Below are positions 18,085 to 27,019 of a stretch of 64,000 nucleotides of DNA, one piece after another (position 1 is the first letter of the stretch; each line of letters begins with the position of its first letter). Position numbers and translations under genes: made by a program. This DNA is from Gordonia sp. OPL2 (lineage in GTDB: Bacteria; Actinomycetota; Actinomycetes; Mycobacteriales; Mycobacteriaceae). The notes under the pieces are model-generated. The model saw only the letters and a program-made list of their open reading frames with translations, was not told the DNA's origin and did not search any database. The stretch is from assembly GCF_003797825.1 (NCBI RefSeq), contig NZ_RKME01000022.1, positions 1 through 64,000 of the forward strand, written 5' to 3'.

Positions 18085-18191
18085 GATCCACCCCTCCGTG
18101 ACTCGCGACTCAGATTGCCACAGGTCGCGCGCGAGGCGTCGCGGCGGTGCGTGATCGGCCCGTCACGGTGAAGACCGGTGTCGCGTGCCGT

Positions 18192-18581
18192 TCATGCTGC
18201 GCGCGGGTGGTTCTTCCGGCACCACACCTCGACGCGACCCTGATCCCCCGTCGTCACCGACACACGCTCGGTGATCGCCTCGATCAGGTGCCAGGCGAAG
18301 CCGTCGGTGGGTAGCGGGAGCTCGTCGGCGAGATACCCGACGACGAGCACGTCGGTGCACTGCACGTGGGTGGTGACCGAACATGTCAGTCGCGCGGTGT
18401 GCGCCGAGCACGACACGACGAGTTCGGCGATGGCGTCGGTCGCCAGGGTCAGGTCGGTGGCGGTATCGCCGTCGAGCCCCGCACCGTCCAGGACGACGGC
18501 GAGCGTCCTGCGGACCAGGGGCAGCCGAGAGGATTCGGCAGTCACGTCGATCTGCACGGAAACATCGTGTGGCGATGGCAT
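18192..18581 (-). CDS. Anti-sigma-factor-like ATPase-fold protein (RsbW/UsfX-like)
   Basis: 129 residues. LTLATDAIAELVVSCSA corresponds to the N-box helix and GFAWHLIEAITERVSV to the lid/G2 region of small GHKL proteins related to RsbW. The usual N-box asparagine and the glycine-rich DxGxG loop are not evident, as in mycobacterial UsfX, so kinase activity is doubtful and binding of a sigma factor by the fold is the likely role. AGGA precedes the ATG at 18581. The gene is divergent from the FAD/Rieske enzyme and lies some 9 kb from the sigF gene; its partner is not evident. Confidence 0.72.
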   Translation of the reverse strand: MPSPHDVSVQIDVTAESSRLPLVRRTLAVVLDGAGLDGDTATDLTLATDAIAELVVSCSAHTARLTCSVTTHVQCTDVLVVGYLADELPLPTDGFAWHLIEAITERVSVTTGDQGRVEVWCRKNHPRAA

Positions 18582-18627
18582 GTCACGTCCTGCTACCGGT
18601 AGACGGCTCGTCGTAGGTCGACTCGTC

Positions 18628-18654
18628 GTACCCACGAATCCGGGCCCGCCAAAC
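18628..18654 (-). promoter_or_regulatory. Possible SigF-type promoter for the anti-sigma-like gene
   Basis: On the minus strand GTTT (18651-18654) and GGGTAC (18628-18633) are 17 bases apart, a looser match to the GTTT-N15/16-GGGTAT consensus than the others in this window. The leader to the ATG at 18581 would be about 40 bases. Confidence 0.35.
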
Positions 18655-18713
18655 ACATCGACCGATCCGATCCCGCCGGTTTGAGCGGCCGACCAGCCGG
18701 GAAAGCGAATCCG

Positions 18714-20225
18714 ATGGAGACGCTTTGGCTCGATACCGCAGACCCGGCCGGCGTGCGGCGCCTGGTCACGGTGCCGGACGGCCTCGACGAGCGCCGGTAC
18801 GACGACGTCGTCGTCGGCGGTGGGATCACCGGCCTGACCGCCGCCCTCCTGCTGGCCCGTGCGGGCCGGTCCGTGGCGGTGGTGGAAGCGCGGCACATCG
18901 GCGCGGGCGCCACCGGCCACACCACCGGGAAACTTTCGCTGCTGCAAGGTACGCGGCTGTCCTCGATCCGGCGCAAGCACAGCAGCCGGACCCTTCACGA
19001 CTACGTGGAGGCGAACCGCGAAGGTCTCGGGTGGTTGACGCATTATTGCCGCGAGCGCGGAGTGCAGATCGAGGAGCGGGACGCAGTGACCTTCGCGACG
19101 ACCGACTCGGGAGCGCGACGTGTCGCCGACGAGCATCGCGCGTGCCGCGAGGCCGGGATCGACGTCGAGGAATTCGATTGTCCGGAGCTGCCTTTCCCGA
19201 CATCGGCCGCGATACGCCTGGTGGATCAGCTGCAGATCGACCCGATGACCGTGCTCCGCGCCCTGGCCGAGGACCTCCGCGAGCACGGAGGCGAACTCCA
19301 CGAAGGAGTGCGCGTGCGCGGGCTTCGGCACTCACGACATGGCCACACCGTGCAGACCGACGCCGGCTCGATCACCGCCGAGTCCGTGGTGATCGCCACC
19401 GGTACACCATTTCTCGACCGCGGCGGTTTCTTCGCCCGACTCCATGCGCAACGGTCCTACGCCGCCGCATTCAGCGTGCCCGGCGAGATCCCCCGCGACA
19501 TGTATCTGTCCGCCGACGATCCGTCCGTATCGCTGAGGACCGCGCCCCGTCCGGGCGCTCCGGACGAAACTTTGCTTCTCGTAGGCGGATTCGGTCACGA
19601 TGTCGGACGGGCCGCCTCCGAAGCCGAGCACGTCGGGGACCTGATGAGATGGACCGGACAACACTTTCCCTCTGCTCGGCTGGTAGCACGATGGTCGGCA
19701 CAGGACTACCGCTCGATCGACGAGATGCCGTACGTCGGGTCTCTGCTGCCCGGCATCGACACCGTCCAGGTCGCCACGGGATTCGCCAAGTGGGGTCTCA
19801 CCAACGGGGTGGCCGCGGCCCTCGCGATGACCGGACGCCTCCTCGGTTCCCGTCAGGAATGGGCACGGAGCTTCGACACCTGGCGAACATCCGAGATCGC
19901 ATCCGCAGCGTCCGCGGCGACCACGAATCTGTCCGTCGCGACCCACCTCGTCGGGGGTTATCTCGCCTTGCTCGGATCACCCGATCAGTCGCCAAGCGAG
20001 GGGCAGGGTTCCGTCGGGCACGCCGGACTCACTCCGCGCGGGATCTGCCGTGTGCAGGGTACGACGACGACGGTGACACCGATCTGCACCCACCTGTACG
20101 GCGTACTCCGGTGGAACGATGCCGAGCAGAGCTGGGACTGCCCACTTCACGGGTCCCGATTCGCCCATACCGGAGAAGTACTCGAGGGGCCGGCGACGCG
20201 GCCGCTGCCGGGCACCGACACCTGA
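18714..20225 (+). CDS. FAD-dependent oxidoreductase with C-terminal Rieske domain
   Basis: 503 residues. The dinucleotide fold VVVGGGITGLTAALLLARAG begins near residue 30 (VVVGGGITGL then TAALLLARAG), and HIGAGATGHTTGKLS matches the DadA/glycine-oxidase-like flavoproteins. The last ~85 residues are a Rieske [2Fe-2S] domain with CTHLYG and CPLHGSRF as ligand boxes. This FAD+Rieske fusion is widespread in bacteria but its substrate is not established. GGGAAAG precedes the ATG at 18714. The gene is divergent from the anti-sigma-like gene and convergent with an SDR, and lies in the stress island. A weak GTTT-N16-GGGAAA is just upstream. Confidence 0.85.
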   Translation: METLWLDTADPAGVRRLVTVPDGLDERRYDDVVVGGGITGLTAALLLARAGRSVAVVEARHIGAGATGHTTGKLSLLQGTRLSSIRRKHSSRTLHDYVEANREGLGWLTHYCRERGVQIEERDAVTFATTDSGARRVADEHRACREAGIDVEEFDCPELPFPTSAAIRLVDQLQIDPMTVLRALAEDLREHGGELHEGVRVRGLRHSRHGHTVQTDAGSITAESVVIATGTPFLDRGGFFARLHAQRSYAAAFSVPGEIPRDMYLSADDPSVSLRTAPRPGAPDETLLLVGGFGHDVGRAASEAEHVGDLMRWTGQHFPSARLVARWSAQDYRSIDEMPYVGSLLPGIDTVQVATGFAKWGLTNGVAAALAMTGRLLGSRQEWARSFDTWRTSEIASAASAATTNLSVATHLVGGYLALLGSPDQSPSEGQGSVGHAGLTPRGICRVQGTTTTVTPICTHLYGVLRWNDAEQSWDCPLHGSRFAHTGEVLEGPATRPLPGTDT

Positions 20226-20253
20226 CTCCTGCACGCGGCCCGCACGAGACGGG

Positions 20254-21144
20254 TCACCCATCGCGACGTCCCACCACCGGACCGAACACCGGCCGTTCGA
20301 GGATTCCGAGCGGACGCAGCACCTCACCTGCGAAGACGCGCGCGATGATGTCGATCGCCCTCGCGTCGATCCCGACCAGTATCCGATCACGGCCGGCGAG
20401 CACTCCGGCCAGAATCGCGACCGCGGCCGCCGCGGGCCTGGTGCCCGGCAGACGACGATCGAATCCGTGGGTGACGTAGTCGCGGACCCCGGGATCCATG
20501 TAGCGGGCGGTTCGGGCGATCGGGGTGTGGACGGCCCCCGGGTAGACGACGTGAACACCCACGCCCGACTTCGCGGCGCGGAGTTCGTCCTGCACGGTCT
20601 GGGTGAACCCGCGAACGGCGAACTTCGACGCACAGTAGCTCGCCTGAGCGGGAGAGCCGAGAAGACCGAAGGCACTGGACATGTTCACGATGTGCCCACC
20701 ACCGGCGCGTCTCAGGTACGGCAGGAACGCCCGGGTACCGTTCACCATCCCGGTGAAATTCACCGACATCACACGACGGCTGTACTCGTCGTCCTCGTCG
20801 AGAATGCCCGCCACCATGGTGATCCCGGCATTGTTGACCACCAGAGACGGCGGGCCGCGGCGGGCGACGACGTCGTCGGCATGATCGCGCACCGCCTGCA
20901 TGTCGACGACGTCGACACGGTGTGTCCGGACCGATGTGCCGGGCCGTCGGCACAGCGCGGCGGTCGACTCGAGGCCCGCGCCATCGACATCACTGAGTTC
21001 CAGAACAGCCCCGCATCGGGCGAGCCGGCACGCCAGTTCCCGTCCCATTCCTGAGCCGGCCCCGGTGATCACCACCGGCCGATCCGCGCAGAGATCGCGC
21101 AGTCGTCGGTCCGTGACGCGCGGGTGCCACATCAGAGCGGTCAT
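20254..21144 (-). CDS. Short-chain dehydrogenase/reductase
   Basis: 296 residues. TGAGSGMG, VNNAGITMV and YCASKFAV are the SDR cofactor, structural and catalytic motifs. The aspartate in LELSDVDG after strand 2 suggests NAD preference. The C-terminal ~50 residues (AIDIIARVFAGEVLRPLG) are typical of lipid- or steroid-acting SDRs of actinobacteria. The start at 21144 was taken over an ATG eleven codons upstream because coding bias begins there; the ribosome site is unclear. It is divergent from the FAD amine-oxidase-like gene at 21287. Confidence 0.84.
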   Translation of the reverse strand: MTALMWHPRVTDRRLRDLCADRPVVITGAGSGMGRELACRLARCGAVLELSDVDGAGLESTAALCRRPGTSVRTHRVDVVDMQAVRDHADDVVARRGPPSLVVNNAGITMVAGILDEDDEYSRRVMSVNFTGMVNGTRAFLPYLRRAGGGHIVNMSSAFGLLGSPAQASYCASKFAVRGFTQTVQDELRAAKSGVGVHVVYPGAVHTPIARTARYMDPGVRDYVTHGFDRRLPGTRPAAAAVAILAGVLAGRDRILVGIDARAIDIIARVFAGEVLRPLGILERPVFGPVVGRRDG

Positions 21145-21286
21145 CGGCCGGTGATACCCGACACGGGCCACGCCCACGCACGATTACCACTCGCGAGTGT
21201 GGGTACACACCTCGGCACTGCTACATCTCCAGCAGACATCGACAACGCAGACATCGACGGAGCAGACACTGAGGGAAGAGGTGTGG

Positions 21287-22873
21287 ATGGAGACCGCGGA
21301 TGCCGTGGTGGTCGGAGCAGGTCACCACGGCCTGATTGCGGCGGCTCGGCTTGCCGACGCCGGATGGGATGTCGTCGTCCTCGAGGCACAGTCCGAGGTC
21401 GGCGGCGCGGTCCGCAGCACCGAGCACACGCCGGGGTACATCACCGACCTCTTCAGTGCGTTCTACCCCTTGGCCGTCGCGTCACCCGGTTTCGACGATC
21501 TCGATCTGACCTCTCACGGATTGCGGTGGAGCAGAGCGCCGCTGGCTTTCGGACACCCGAACGGTCCCGAAGATCGGCATGCCGCGGTCGTCCATCCCGA
21601 GGTCGCAGCGACCGCGGACCACCTGGCCTCGTACGATCCGCGAGACGGCCGGGCGTGGCTCGAACTCGTCGAGCAGTGGCATGAGATCCGCTCCGCCCTG
21701 TTGGGCTTGCTCTTTCGGCCGTTCCCGCCCATCGCCGGCGTCATCGGTCTCCTGCGGGCCGTCGGCACCCCCGCCGCGTTGCGGTTGGTTCGATTTCTCG
21801 TGCTCCCAGCCGGTCAGATGGTCCGGGAACTGTTCCGCAGTGATCAGGCACGACTGCTGATCCTGGGCAACGCATTGCACGCCGACATCCCGCTCGACGC
21901 TCCCGGCAGCGGCGTGATGGGCTATCTGCTGACCATGCTGGCGCAGGATTCGGGCTTCCCGGTACCGGTCGGAGGTTCCGGTCAACTGTCCGCGGCTCTG
22001 CGGCGCCGGTGTGAAACCGCCGGTGCGCGTGTGGTCGTCGACAGTCCGGTCGAACACATCGAGGTGACGGGCGGACGCGCGACGGGTGTGACGGCCCGGG
22101 ACGGTCGCCGATGGCGTGCCCGACGCGCCGTCCTCGCCAATGTTTCCGCGCCGGCGCTCTACTCCCGCCTGCTGTCGCCGTCGGACGTGCCCGCTCGCCT
22201 TCTGACCGACCTCGAGGCCTTCGAATGGGACACGCCGGTCGTGAAGATCAACTATGCGCTCGACAGCAAGATCGGCTGGAACAGTCGCAATCTCGCCGGC
22301 GCGGGGACCGTCCACGTCGGTGCGGGTTTCGCCGACGTCACCCGCGCCACGGCCGACATCGAGACCGGGACGATTCCCGAACATCCGTTCCTCTTGTTCG
22401 GCCAGATGACGACCGCCGACCCGACACGGTCCCCCGACGGCACCGAGAGCGCCTGGTCCTACAGCCATCTCCCCCGCAACACGGTCGACGACCGGTCCGC
22501 CGAAATTCTCGCCGACCGGATGGACCGCGTGATGGAGGAGTACGCACCGGGATTCGGAGCAAGCATCGTCGACCGACAGGTGCAGACACCCACTGAGTTA
22601 CAAGCGTCCGATGCCAACCTGGTCGGCGGAGCCGTCAACGGCGGCACGGCACAACTGTTCCAGCAGCTGATCTTTCGCCCCACTCCCGGCCTGGGCGGTG
22701 CCCGCACACCCATCGACGGACTCTTCCTGGCGAGCGCAGCCGCCCATCCCGGCGGCGGTGTCCACGGTGCGTGCGGCACCAACGCCGCACGCGCGGCGCT
22801 CGGATCAGCAGGCGTCCGGGGACTACCGCGCCGATACCTCACCCGAAAGACACTGCATCACCTGATGCGGTGA
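21287..22873 (+). CDS. NAD(P)/FAD-dependent oxidoreductase, phytoene-desaturase/amine-oxidase-like
   Basis: 528 residues. An FAD-binding fold at the N-terminus (VVVGAGHHGLIAAARLADAG) is followed by VLEAQSEVGGAVRSTE, the R-rich second FAD motif of the carotenoid-desaturase group. The C-terminus FLASAAAHPGGGVHGACG is the matching FAD-binding end motif. Homologues are annotated as phytoene desaturases but no other carotenoid gene is here, so the substrate is open. A GAGGGAAG ribosome site is upstream; a GTG two codons earlier is possible. An SRPBCC gene follows 12 bases later, so the two form an operon. Confidence 0.83.
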   Translation: METADAVVVGAGHHGLIAAARLADAGWDVVVLEAQSEVGGAVRSTEHTPGYITDLFSAFYPLAVASPGFDDLDLTSHGLRWSRAPLAFGHPNGPEDRHAAVVHPEVAATADHLASYDPRDGRAWLELVEQWHEIRSALLGLLFRPFPPIAGVIGLLRAVGTPAALRLVRFLVLPAGQMVRELFRSDQARLLILGNALHADIPLDAPGSGVMGYLLTMLAQDSGFPVPVGGSGQLSAALRRRCETAGARVVVDSPVEHIEVTGGRATGVTARDGRRWRARRAVLANVSAPALYSRLLSPSDVPARLLTDLEAFEWDTPVVKINYALDSKIGWNSRNLAGAGTVHVGAGFADVTRATADIETGTIPEHPFLLFGQMTTADPTRSPDGTESAWSYSHLPRNTVDDRSAEILADRMDRVMEEYAPGFGASIVDRQVQTPTELQASDANLVGGAVNGGTAQLFQQLIFRPTPGLGGARTPIDGLFLASAAAHPGGGVHGACGTNAARAALGSAGVRGLPRRYLTRKTLHHLMR

Positions 22874-22885
22874 GACAGGAGAACA

Positions 22886-23320
22886 ATGAACAAGGTCACC
22901 CGACGTACCGATGCGACACCGGCTCAGGTCTGGTCGGTGTTGTCTGATGGCTGGCTCTACGGATCGTGGGTCGTGGGTAGCTCACGTATCCGGGACGTCG
23001 ATCCGGACTGGCCGCAGGCCGGCACCCGAATCCATCATTCCGTGGGCCTCTGGCCGGTGCTGCTCGACGACGAGACAGTTTCTCTGCAGTCCAAGGCCGG
23101 TCTACTGGAGCTGTCCGCGGCGGCATGGCCGTTCGGCAAGGCGCGCATCGTGCTGACCATCGAGAAGGACGACGAGGGCACGCTCGTCACGATGGAGGAA
23201 TTCGTGGAGACCGCCCCGTTGCGCTGGATACCGCCGGTCGTCCAGCAGACGGCAATGGCGCCGCGACTCGACGAATGTCTGCGACGCCTCACCATGCTGG
23301 CGGAACGACACACCGCCTGA
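22886..23320 (+). CDS. SRPBCC (START-like) family protein
   Basis: 144 residues. N-terminal NKVTRRTDATPAQVWSVLSD, the GSWVVGSSRIRDVDPDWP segment and the C-terminal helix around MAPRLDECLRRLTMLAE match the polyketide-cyclase/SRPBCC fold, a deep hydrophobic ligand cavity. It probably binds the lipophilic substrate or product of the flavoenzyme encoded 12 bases upstream, an inference from operon position. AGGAGAAC lies before the ATG. A separate promoter-like sequence follows the stop, so the next gene is likely its own unit. Confidence 0.82.
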   Translation: MNKVTRRTDATPAQVWSVLSDGWLYGSWVVGSSRIRDVDPDWPQAGTRIHHSVGLWPVLLDDETVSLQSKAGLLELSAAAWPFGKARIVLTIEKDDEGTLVTMEEFVETAPLRWIPPVVQQTAMAPRLDECLRRLTMLAERHTA

Positions 23321-23322
23321 CC

Positions 23323-23347
23323 GTTTCCCGTCACCTCAGCGGGGTAT
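23323..23347 (+). promoter_or_regulatory. SigF-type promoter of the flavodoxin-fold gene
   Basis: GTTT (23323-23326), 15 bases, then GGGTAT (23342-23347): an exact match to the actinobacterial SigF/SigB consensus. The expected start of transcription is within a few bases of the ATG at 23357, so the mRNA would be nearly leaderless. Mycobacterial SigF promoters follow GTTT-N(15-17)-GGGTAT. Confidence 0.65.
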
Positions 23348-23356
23348 CCGGACACC

Positions 23357-23962
23357 ATGCCCTCAGCACTTGCCATCACCTGCACTCTCAAGCCGTCACC
23401 CGGCCCGTCGAGCAGCGAACTGATCGCGCGGCAAACGCTCGACGCGCTCTCCACCCAGGGCGTTCGCGGAAGCATGATCCGTGCGGTCGATCACGACATA
23501 TTCCCCGGAGTCGAGCGGAACATGGGCGACGGCGACGCGTGGCCCGACATCGTGGAGCGTGTACTCGACGCAGACATCCTGCTCCTGTCGACGCCGACAT
23601 GGCTGGGACAGATGTCGAGCGTCGCCCATCGGGTCCTCGAGCGTCTCGACGCCGAGATCTCCCAAACCGATGATGCAGGACGTCCCAGCATGCTCGGCAA
23701 GGTGGCGATGTGCGCGGTCGTCGGCAACGAGGACGGCGCACACAAGATCATCGCGGACGTCTTCGGGGCGCTGAACGACATCGGCTTCAGCGTGCCGGCG
23801 CAGGGCAGCACCTACTGGAACGACGAGGCGATGGGTGGTCGCGACTTCAAAGACCTCGACACCGTTCCCAGCGCCGTGGCCGATGCCACGAATGCCGCCG
23901 CGCGCAACGCAGCCCACCTCGCACGTCTGTTGTCCGACAACAGCTATCCGGCCTACGAGTGA
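23357..23962 (+). CDS. Flavodoxin-fold NAD(P)H-dependent oxidoreductase
   Basis: 201 residues. The N-terminal strand LAITCTLKPSPGPSSSE and the FMN-loop STPTWLGQMSSVAHRVLERLD (STPTWLGQMS then SVAHRVLERLD) match the NADPH-dependent FMN reductase/flavodoxin family. VGNEDGAHKIIADVFGALN follows. It likely binds FMN and reduces quinones or a partner protein. No ribosome site is needed if the mRNA starts at the ATG, as the promoter placement suggests. It is convergent with the frameshifted SDR gene, three bases apart. Confidence 0.82.
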   Translation: MPSALAITCTLKPSPGPSSSELIARQTLDALSTQGVRGSMIRAVDHDIFPGVERNMGDGDAWPDIVERVLDADILLLSTPTWLGQMSSVAHRVLERLDAEISQTDDAGRPSMLGKVAMCAVVGNEDGAHKIIADVFGALNDIGFSVPAQGSTYWNDEAMGGRDFKDLDTVPSAVADATNAAARNAAHLARLLSDNSYPAYE

Positions 23963-23965
23963 GTG

Positions 23966-24824
23966 TCAGCCGGGCAGGGTCTCGCCGCCAATGGGTGCGA
24001 GGACCTCGCCCGAGTAGTACGACGACAGCTGATCGGCGGCGAAGAACACGTAGGACGGGGCGATCTCATCCGGCTGCGCTGCGCGGCCGAAAGGCACTTG
24101 CGCGCCGAAGTCGGCGACCTTGTCCGCGGGCATGGTCGCCGGGATGAGTGGCGTCCACACCGGTCCCGGAGCAACACAGTTGACGCGGATTCGCCTCTCC
24201 AGCAAGGCTTGTGCGAGTGAGTACGTCAGTGCGGTCACCGCGCCCTTGGTCGCCGAGTAGTCGATGAGTTGTTTGTTGCCCCGCAGACCGTTGATCGATC
24301 CGGTGTTGACAATGGCGCCCCCGCCGGTCAGGTGCGGGACGGCAGCACGGGTGGTGTGGAAGAAGCTGTCGATGTTGACATCGAACGTCCGGCGCCACTG
24401 CTCGGGCTCGAGTTCCATGAAGTCATCGACCGGATTCTGGAAGGCCACGTTGTTGACCAGAATGTCGAGCGCACCCAGATCCGAGACCGTCCGCCCGACT
24501 ACATCGATGCAGTGCGCAGCGTCGGCAAGGTCGCCGCTATATGTTCTCGCCCTGCGCCCTTCGGCCTCGATCAACTCGGCAGTGCGGTGCGCATCGTCGG
24601 ACTCCTCGAGGTAGGCGATGGCGACGTCGGCCCCTTCCTTGGCGAACGCGACGGCGACCGCACGCCCGATGCCGGAATCGCCACCGGTCACGAGTGCCAC
24701 CTTCCCCGACAACAGATCTCGCCCCTCGATAGGCACGCATCTCGTCACGCGGCTCATCGGGCATCTCCGCGGTACGGCCGGGATACTCGATGGTCTCGGG
24801 CGCGTGCTGCTGCTCATCGCTCAT
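23966..24824 (-). pseudogene. YhdF/GSP39-like SDR, interrupted by a one-base frameshift
   Basis: The main frame carries the SDR body (GGDSGIGRAV, VNNVAFQNP, YSATKGA, about 255 residues) but lacks a sensible start. The family's usual N-terminal arm is present in another frame: MSDEQQHAPETIEYPG and MPDEPRDEMRAYRG, from the ATG at 24824. Removing one G from the GGGG run (complement of 24722-24725) joins Y-R-G to R-D-L-L-S-G-K-V-A-L-V-T-G-G without a gap. So the gene is either a recent pseudogene, a phase-variable homopolymer gene, or a sequencing error. A SigF-type promoter precedes the ATG. General-stress SDRs of this type (B. subtilis YhdF/YdaD) are controlled by the homologous SigB. Confidence 0.78.
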
Positions 24825-24834
24825 GGGGCCGGGA

Positions 24835-24860
24835 CTACCCGGGCCTCACACCCGGCAAAC
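24835..24860 (-). promoter_or_regulatory. SigF-type promoter of the YhdF-like SDR gene
   Basis: Minus strand: GTTT (24857-24860), 16 bases, GGGTAG (24835-24840). The -10 box is 11 bases from the ATG at 24824, so a very short or leaderless mRNA is expected. It supports 24824 as the true start, in the frame that is cut off by the frameshift. Confidence 0.6.
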
Positions 24861-24871
24861 GCGACGCGACC

Positions 24872-25666
24872 TCACGTCGCGTCGTCGACCTCGACGAGCT
24901 TGTGAGCGAGTTCCGTGACCGGGGTGTTGGTCTCCTGCGACAGGCGGCGGAGCAGGTCGAATGCAGCGAGGGCGTCGATGCCGTACCGCTCCATCAGGAT
25001 GCCCTTGGCCTGGCCGAGGATGTCGCGCGAGGCGAGCGCACTGCGAAACTGATCACTGCGGCGCGCAGTCGACAGCGCGATCGCCGCATGCGTGGCGAGA
25101 TTGGTCGCCAGATCCTCGGCGACGGCATCGAAAACCGACACCTCGTCCGAATACAGGTTCAGCGCACCGAGTTCCTGATCGGTCACGAACAACTGGATGG
25201 ACAACACCGACCGCACTGCTGTGGACCCGCGCACCGCGGACACGAAACGCGGCCACCTGGTTTCCGTCCAGAGGTCGTCGATTCGATTGGTCTGATGCAT
25301 CCACACCGCATCGAAGCACGGTCCCTCGCCGCAGTCGTGCTGCAGTTTGTCCACGAGTTCGGGTATCGGACCGGTCGCGGCCGTCGATTCCAACGCCGCC
25401 GGGCGATCACCGCGGGCGGCCCGGCGGACCAGGGTGATCCCCGCGTGATCGACTCCCGGCAACACGTCGACCGCCGTTCGGGTCACCTCGGACAGGACCA
25501 CCATCGGATCAGAGACACCGGCGGCCCCAGCTGTCCCATGCAGGCGGCGCGCGAGGCGGGCGATCTGCCCGTGCACACCATGCTCATGCTGGTCGGTGTT
25601 GATTCCTGCCGGCCGGTACCCCTGCTCTTTCCCGCTCGTCTCGGACACCACTGGATTGTCTCTCAT
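24872..25666 (-). CDS. GAF and ANTAR domain transcription antitermination regulator
   Basis: 264 residues. A GAF domain spans roughly residues 60-190 (PGVDHAGITLV, GEGPCFDAVW, SVLSIQLFV, LGALNLYSDE), followed by an ANTAR RNA-binding domain (RDILGQAKGILMERYGIDALAAFDLLRRLSQ, here RDILGQAKGILMERYG then FDLLRRLSQ). Proteins of this type bind two-hairpin RNA and prevent termination, often in redox or stress regulons. A start at 25666 was chosen from coding bias; longer starts are possible. Upstream, divergent, lies the dehydrogenase at 25790, with 123 bases between. Confidence 0.87.
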   Translation of the reverse strand: MRDNPVVSETSGKEQGYRPAGINTDQHEHGVHGQIARLARRLHGTAGAAGVSDPMVVLSEVTRTAVDVLPGVDHAGITLVRRAARGDRPAALESTAATGPIPELVDKLQHDCGEGPCFDAVWMHQTNRIDDLWTETRWPRFVSAVRGSTAVRSVLSIQLFVTDQELGALNLYSDEVSVFDAVAEDLATNLATHAAIALSTARRSDQFRSALASRDILGQAKGILMERYGIDALAAFDLLRRLSQETNTPVTELAHKLVEVDDAT

Positions 25667-25789
25667 CGACTCGGCCCTGTCATGGCCGTTCCGATCGACG
25701 CCCGCGACGGTGAGCGAGGTTTGACGCCGGCGTCCACCGGGCACGCCCCGAATACGGATCTAGCGGGCTCACCCGCGGAGGAGGACCAC

Positions 25790-26968
25790 ATGCGCGCAGT
25801 CACCTGGCAGGGCAAACGAGACGTGACGGTCGAGAACGTTCCCGATCCGAAGATCGAGGAGCCGACGGACGCCATCATCAAGGTGACGTCGACGAACATC
25901 TGCGGATCGGATCTGCACCTGTACGAAGTGCTCGGCGCGTTCATGTCGCCCGGCGACATCCTCGGTCACGAACCCATGGGCATCGTCGAGGAAGTGGGCA
26001 GTGACGCCGGACATCTGGCTGTCGGTGACCGCGTCGTGATCCCCTTCCAGATCTCGTGCGGCGCATGCCACATGTGCGGCCAGGAGCTCTACACCCAGTG
26101 CGAGACAACCCAGGTTCGCGAGCAGGGCATGGGTGCAGCGCTGTTCGGTTATTCGAAGTTGTACGGGTCGGTGCCCGGCGGTCAGGCCGAATACCTTCGG
26201 GTGCCCCAGGCCCAGTTCACTCACATCAAGGTTCCCGGTGAGGCCCCGGATTCCCGCTACGTCTACTTGTCGGACGTCCTGCCGACGGCATGGCAGGCGG
26301 TCGCCTACGCCGACATCCCTCCCGGCGGGTCTGTGACCGTGCTCGGCCTCGGACCGATCGGCGACATGGCAGCCCGTATCGCCGCATACCAGGGCGCCGA
26401 CGTCATCGCCGTCGATCGGGTACCGGAACGACTCACGCGTCTGGACGCACGTGGTATCCCGACGATCAACTTCGATGAGGTCGACGACCTCGGTGACGTC
26501 ATCCGCGATCGAACCAACGGTCGCGGCACCGACGCAGTGATCGACGCGGTCGGCATGGAGGCTCACGGCTCACCGATCAACAAGTTCATGCAACAGGCGG
26601 TCGGGCTTCTTCCGGACGCGGTGGCCGAGCCCCTGATGCAGCAAGCCGGTGTCGATCGGCTCGCGGCCTTCTATTCCGCGATCGACATCGTGCGTCGGGG
26701 CGGAACGATCTCCCTGAGCGGGGTCTATGGCGGCACCGCCGACCCCATCCCGATGCTGACACTCTTCGACAAGCAGATCCAGTTGCGGATGGGGCAGGCG
26801 AACGTGAAGAAGTGGGTTCCGTCGATCATGCCCCTTCTGCACGACGACGACCCACTCGGTGTGGATTCGTTTGCCACGCACGAACTCCCGCTCGACGATG
26901 CGCCACACGCCTACGACATCTTCCAGAAGAAGGCCGACGGGGCCGTGAAGGTCGTCCTCAAGCCGTGA
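25790..26968 (+). CDS. Zinc-dependent alcohol dehydrogenase, glutathione-independent formaldehyde-dehydrogenase-like
   Basis: 392 residues. Catalytic zinc ligands in CGSDLHLYE and GHEPMGIVEEVG, structural zinc cysteines in CGACHMCGQELYTQC, and the nucleotide motif GLGPIGDMAAR near residue 185 place it in the medium-chain family close to FdhA-type enzymes. It may oxidise formaldehyde or short alcohols with a tightly bound NAD. A strong GGAGGAGG site lies just before the ATG; the much longer upstream frame is only a shadow of the opposite-strand genes. A weak GTTT-N16-GGGCAC lies at 25719-25744. A hairpin overlaps the stop codon. Confidence 0.88.
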   Translation: MRAVTWQGKRDVTVENVPDPKIEEPTDAIIKVTSTNICGSDLHLYEVLGAFMSPGDILGHEPMGIVEEVGSDAGHLAVGDRVVIPFQISCGACHMCGQELYTQCETTQVREQGMGAALFGYSKLYGSVPGGQAEYLRVPQAQFTHIKVPGEAPDSRYVYLSDVLPTAWQAVAYADIPPGGSVTVLGLGPIGDMAARIAAYQGADVIAVDRVPERLTRLDARGIPTINFDEVDDLGDVIRDRTNGRGTDAVIDAVGMEAHGSPINKFMQQAVGLLPDAVAEPLMQQAGVDRLAAFYSAIDIVRRGGTISLSGVYGGTADPIPMLTLFDKQIQLRMGQANVKKWVPSIMPLLHDDDPLGVDSFATHELPLDDAPHAYDIFQKKADGAVKVVLKP

Positions 26969-26986
26969 CCCTCTGCGGGGTCACGG
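26963..26986. terminator. Terminator hairpin between the dehydrogenase and sigF
   Basis: CCGTGACCC and GGGTCACGG pair perfectly around TCTGCG. The left arm includes the dehydrogenase stop codon. The gene on the other side, sigF, is convergent and ends at 27020, so the hairpin can serve both. Confidence 0.65.
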
Positions 26987-27019
26987 CCCGCTGTCACACA
27001 ATCGCGCCACGACGAGATC

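Noticed and set aside
18582..19331. Upstream extension of the anti-sigma-like frame
   Set aside because: It is antisense to the FAD/Rieske gene; the family's N-terminus begins at 18581.
24269..25789. Upstream extension of the zinc dehydrogenase frame by about 500 codons
   Set aside because: It is antisense to the SDR and GAF-ANTAR genes, and the true start at 25790 has a strong ribosome site and family-matching N-terminus.
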